From the NCBI GenBank assembly GCA_001421095.1, contig LIIK01000027.1, forward strand, positions 15,753-33,464: a DNA stretch of 17,712 nucleotides, given 5' to 3'. This stretch comes from Candidatus [Bacteroides] periocalifornicus. GTDB lineage: Bacteria > Bacteroidota > Bacteroidia > Bacteroidales > CAJPTX01. The notes beneath the pieces are model-generated. The model was not told where the DNA came from, did no database searches, and worked only from the letters and a program-made list of their open reading frames with translations. Positions 15,688 to 17,712 of this stretch are shown here, piece after piece. Made by a program: the position numbers and the translations under genes. Within the stretch, counting starts at the first letter, position 1. Each line of letters begins with the position of its first letter.

Positions 15688-16884
15688 ATGGCCATCGATC
15701 TATCGCAACCCGCCCCCGAGGCGGTGATTATCGTGGGAGTGCATACGCCAGATCGGCAGAGCTACACCACCAATGAATACCTCGACGAGCTGGAATTCCT
15801 GGTGCAAACCGCCGGCGGGGCATGCGTGCAGCGATTCATCCAACAGCTACCCGCGCCAGATAGTCGGACCTACATCGGGAGTGGCAAAGTGCTGGAGGTG
15901 AAGGCCGCGGTAGCCGAGCATGAGGCCGGCCTCGTTGTATTCGACGACGAGCTCAGCCCCACCCAGCAGCGAAACCTAGAGAAGGAACTCGAGTGCAAGG
16001 TGGTGGACCGCACCAACCTGATACTCGACATCTTCGCCCAGCGCGCCCGTACAGCCTACGCCAAGAAGCAGGTAGAGCTGGCGCAGTACCAGTACCTACT
16101 CCCCCGCCTGGCAGGCCTGTGGACGCACCTCGAACGGCAGCGAGGGGGGATTGGGATGCGGGGCCCGGGCGAACGGGAAATCGAAACCGACCGCCGCATA
16201 GTGCGCGATAGAATATCGAAGCTGAAGGGCGAGCTCGCGCAGATTGACCGACAAATGGCAACACAACGCCAGACCCGAGGGCAGCTCGTGCGCGTAGCGC
16301 TGGTGGGCTATACCAATGTGGGCAAATCCACCATCATGAACCTGCTGGGCAAAGCCGACGTGCTAGCCGAGAATAAGCTCTTCGCCACCCTAGACACCAC
16401 TGTGCGCCGCGTCTCCACAGAGGGCGGGTTGCCCTACCTCCTCTCCGACACCGTCGGCTTCATTCGCAAGCTCCCCACCCAGCTCATCGAATCGTTCAAA
16501 TCCACACTCGACGAGGTACGCGAGGCCGACCTGCTGGTGCATGTGGTCGACATCTCCCACCCCCGCTTTCAGGAGCAGATAGCCACCGTGAACGAGACCC
16601 TGCGAGACCTGAAGGTGAGCGAGAAACCCCAGCTCCTAGTGTTCAACAAGATAGATGCCTACCGCCCGGCCGAACGCGAGGAGTACGACCTCACGCCCCG
16701 CGCCCCCGAGACCTTCACCCTCCAGGAACTCCAAGCCACCTGGATGAACCGCGATGGTGCAAACACAGTATTCATCTCGGCCCGCACGGGCGAGAATCTA
16801 GAGGGGCTCAAGTCCGAACTCACCCGCCTGGTGAAGGGCATCCAGCTCGAGCGCTACCCCTGGAGCACCGGGGGATGGGAATAG
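15688..16884 (+). CDS. hflX: Ribosome-associated GTPase HflX
   Basis: HflX binds the 50S subunit and splits or rescues stalled ribosomes, notably after heat or antibiotic stress. The N-terminal domain has DELEFLVQTAGG and TYIGSGKV. The glycine-rich linker is RGGIGMRGPGE with ETDRR. The GTPase domain has G1 GYTNVGKST (207-215), G3 DTVGF (from Asp254), G4 NKID (320-323) and G5 SARTGEN (from Ser364). The length of 398 residues is typical. The frame is open upstream to 15622, but the ATG at 15688 gives the natural start and leaves the promoter box untranslated. Its coding strand is strongly C-rich (for example 30 C and 11 G in 16681-16740), opposite to the genes at the left of the window. It appears to be transcribed alone. 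Confidence 0.95.
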   Translation: MAIDLSQPAPEAVIIVGVHTPDRQSYTTNEYLDELEFLVQTAGGACVQRFIQQLPAPDSRTYIGSGKVLEVKAAVAEHEAGLVVFDDELSPTQQRNLEKELECKVVDRTNLILDIFAQRARTAYAKKQVELAQYQYLLPRLAGLWTHLERQRGGIGMRGPGEREIETDRRIVRDRISKLKGELAQIDRQMATQRQTRGQLVRVALVGYTNVGKSTIMNLLGKADVLAENKLFATLDTTVRRVSTEGGLPYLLSDTVGFIRKLPTQLIESFKSTLDEVREADLLVHVVDISHPRFQEQIATVNETLRDLKVSEKPQLLVFNKIDAYRPAEREEYDLTPRAPETFTLQELQATWMNRDGANTVFISARTGENLEGLKSELTRLVKGIQLERYPWSTGGWE

Positions 16885-17007
16885 CGACTCGCAGAACAGT
16901 GGTTTAATATTTTGGCCGTTCTGATATAAAAACGGTAGATTGAAAAAATCTTAATTGTTGAATAATTCTAACATTCTGAAAAAATGTCTATGAATAAATA
17001 GTGATTG

Positions 17008-17107
17008 GTATTGTAGCCATAAAATACAGCAAGGAGGTATGATACCTACATCAGGCCTATAATATGTAGGCGGAGACTTGCCAAAACAGGTAGATCTCCG
17101 CTTTTTA
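17008..17107 (+). ncRNA. Candidate structured small RNA or orphan leader
   Basis: Consecutive inverted repeats lie in an intergenic region: GTATT/AATAC (17008-17012, 17023-17027); AGGTAT/ATACCT around one base (17035-17047); CCTACAT/ATGTAGG (17045-17051, 17064-17070); and a terminator hairpin (17071-17100) with five T. The second and third hairpins share 17045-17047 and cannot form together, so a switch between two folds is possible. AAGGAGGT at 17031-17038 is a perfect Shine-Dalgarno directly followed by an ATG (17039) opening a 7-codon frame that ends in TAA. No gene follows on this strand in the window. I recognise no known RNA family. The 5' end is not defined by the sequence. Confidence 0.45.
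17071..17106 (+). terminator. Intrinsic terminator in the hflX downstream region
   Basis: CGGAGA (17071-17076) pairs with TCTCCG (17095-17100). One further G-C pair (17070, 17101) is possible when the preceding hairpin is open. Five T follow at 17102-17106. It lies 186 bp after the hflX stop, so it probably ends the candidate small RNA, or else a long hflX 3' UTR. Confidence 0.65.
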
Positions 17108-17248
17108 TATGTGTATATTGTATTCAAAAGAAAACTGATTTATATCTATTATAAAACATAACTAAAAGTGTTCTATTTGTAGCATTGTTCTTTGTTCCTA
17201 CATATGATTAGATTTTTAACCAAAAGATTGAATTTATCGAAGACCGTA

Positions 17249-17270
17249 ACGATGCGGCGCGCCGCGTCGT
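17249..17270. repeat. Left boundary palindrome of the GC-rich element
   Basis: A 22-bp palindrome centred between 17259 and 17260 (core GCGGCGCGCCGC) has one imperfect pair, T17253 opposite G17266. It differs from the palindrome at 17554-17575 at only two positions. It marks a sharp change from AT-rich to GC-rich sequence. Confidence 0.8.
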
Positions 17271-17553
17271 TTAAACTGACTAGCGTTTTTTGCCCTCGGC
17301 GGGCGCCTGCGGGCGGCGGGGCTTTTGGGCGTGGGTATCCCCTGCGTTCGGTGTCGAGATCTCGGCAAGCCCCGCTTAAACGGCGCGGCCCTCTTAATTG
17401 CGGCTCGCCACGTCGCTACAAACGCCGGAGAGCCCACCATCGGGCCCTCGCGGGTGGGCGGGCACTCGTTGCGCTCGGCACCGCCCCTACCAAGAACGCG
17501 ATGGCCAATCTCGCCAATTGGTAGAACGGTGATTCTCTGCGGCAGGCCTACAA
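17271..17553. repeat. GC-rich palindrome-bounded repeat element, body
   Basis: These 283 bases lie between two nearly identical palindromes. Internal inverted repeats are GCGGGGCTT/AAGCCCCGC (17316-17324, 17367-17375), CGAGATCTCG (17355-17364, perfect palindrome) and GCCCACC/GGTGGGC (17432-17438, 17453-17459). The left part recurs at 17662. From memory, its style (GGGCGT, TATCC, CTGCG blocks) recalls GC-rich intergenic repeats seen in many Bacteroidota genomes; I cannot verify this here. No transposase is visible. Confidence 0.6.
17283..17333. repeat. Direct repeat, copy 1
   Basis: This 51-base segment starts GCGTTTTTTGCCC and ends GCTTTTGGGCGTG. It matches 17662-17712 at 48 of 51 positions. 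The offset between copies is 379 bp. Confidence 0.9.
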
Positions 17554-17575
17554 AACGACGCGGTGCGCCGCGTCG
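17554..17575. repeat. Right boundary palindrome of the GC-rich element
   Basis: A 22-bp near-palindrome with one imperfect pair (T17563 opposite G17566) matches the left boundary palindrome at 20 of 22 positions. A separate perfect 10-bp palindrome, ACGCATGCGT, follows at 17583-17592. Confidence 0.8.
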
Positions 17576-17661
17576 TGGTAAGACGCATGCGTGAAGAATG
17601 TTTCTAATCATGCACTCCCAGTTCTAGTGGCAATGCGTTTTTTTGCGGGGAGGCCTGCGCG

Positions 17662-17712
17662 GCGTTTTTTGCCCCTGGCGGGTGCCTGCGGGCGGCGGGG
17701 CTTTTGGGCGTG
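17662..17712. repeat. Direct repeat, copy 2, truncated by the window end
   Basis: It matches 17283-17333 with three substitutions and continues to the last base of the window, so the repeated unit is at least 51 bp and may be longer. Its upstream flank lacks the boundary palindrome at the spacing seen for copy 1, so the copies are not simple tandem duplicates of the whole element. Confidence 0.88.

Larger units (their letters stand above)
16885..17712. other. Gene-free region with structured RNA candidate and GC-rich repeats
   Basis: I find no convincing gene in these 828 bases. The first 365 are AT-rich. They include an inverted repeat CAGAAC/GTTCTG (16892-16897, 16918-16923), which has no T tract, and the RNA candidate ending at 17106. 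From 17249 the sequence turns abruptly GC-rich, with palindromes and a repeated segment. A 110-codon frame at 17192-17524 is mostly repeat sequence and gives an Arg-rich product without motifs. I treat it as spurious. Confidence 0.65.

Noticed and set aside
15435..15695. An 86-codon minus-strand frame before hflX
   Set aside because: No recognisable domain. It covers the hflX start and its promoter box and has no promoter-like sequence of its own.
16892..16923. Inverted repeat CAGAAC/GTTCTG after hflX as its terminator
   Set aside because: The stem is only 6 bp with a 20-nt loop and no T tract. The better terminator is at 17071-17106.
17104..17130. TGTATATT core resembling the centre of a dif site, in AT-rich DNA
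   Set aside because: Only the core matches. The flanking XerC and XerD arms do not fit the consensus I know, so it does not support a dif call despite the nearby skew reversal.
17192..17524. A 110-codon + strand frame over the repeat element
   Set aside because: The sequence is dominated by palindromes and the direct repeat, and the product is Arg-rich low complexity. It is more likely a chance frame in repeat DNA.
17249..17712. Possible CRISPR array because of repeats
   Set aside because: There are only two copies of the 51-bp repeat, with a 379-bp offset, no short regular spacers and no cas genes.

Overview
The window looks like a chromosomal segment of a Bacteroidota bacterium, probably Bacteroidales. 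The evidence is the gene content (a TPR/SpoIIE-phosphatase pair, a LysM plus periplasmic-binding-protein fusion, an M13 lipoprotein peptidase, and etfB-etfA next to a long acyl-CoA dehydrogenase). Several starts are also preceded by a box resembling the Bacteroidota -7 element TAnnTTTG, and Shine-Dalgarno sequences are mostly weak. An anaerobic, amino-acid-fermenting lifestyle such as that of Porphyromonadaceae would fit, but the genus is a guess. Base composition is GC-rich in the genes and AT-rich after 16.9 kb.

Layout: all ten convincing genes lie on the + strand. (1) 426-6232 holds etfB, etfA, an acyl-CoA dehydrogenase and an M13 metallopeptidase (pepO), closed by a strong intrinsic terminator. 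(2) 6299-8170 encodes an exported protein with three LysM domains and a periplasmic-binding-protein-like domain, closed by a second terminator. (3) 8435-10571 holds miaB (tRNA methylthiolation) and a YafV-type omega-amidase, with a probable terminator about 125 bp downstream. (4) 10881-15337 encodes two tandem membrane proteins of the same architecture: exported TPR region, one transmembrane helix, coiled coil, and cytoplasmic SpoIIE/PP2C phosphatase. (5) 15688-16884 is hflX, a ribosome-associated GTPase. (6) 16885-17712 has no convincing gene. It holds a candidate structured RNA ending in a terminator, then a GC-rich element of about 330 bp bounded by two nearly identical 22-bp palindromes, and the start of a second copy of its left part running off the window.

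How the genes work together: EtfAB and the dehydrogenase form an electron-transfer and acyl-CoA redox unit. The peptidase immediately downstream could supply peptides or amino acids for fermentation (inference). The two phosphatases look like a transmembrane signalling module whose input and output partners are not in the window.

Two window-wide patterns stand out. All ten genes end in TAG. Strand composition also reverses: the + strand is strongly G>C on the left and strongly C>G on the right although every gene points the same way, as expected near a replication terminus. The most promising lead for something undescribed is the palindrome-bounded repeat at the right end, followed by the structured RNA just before it.
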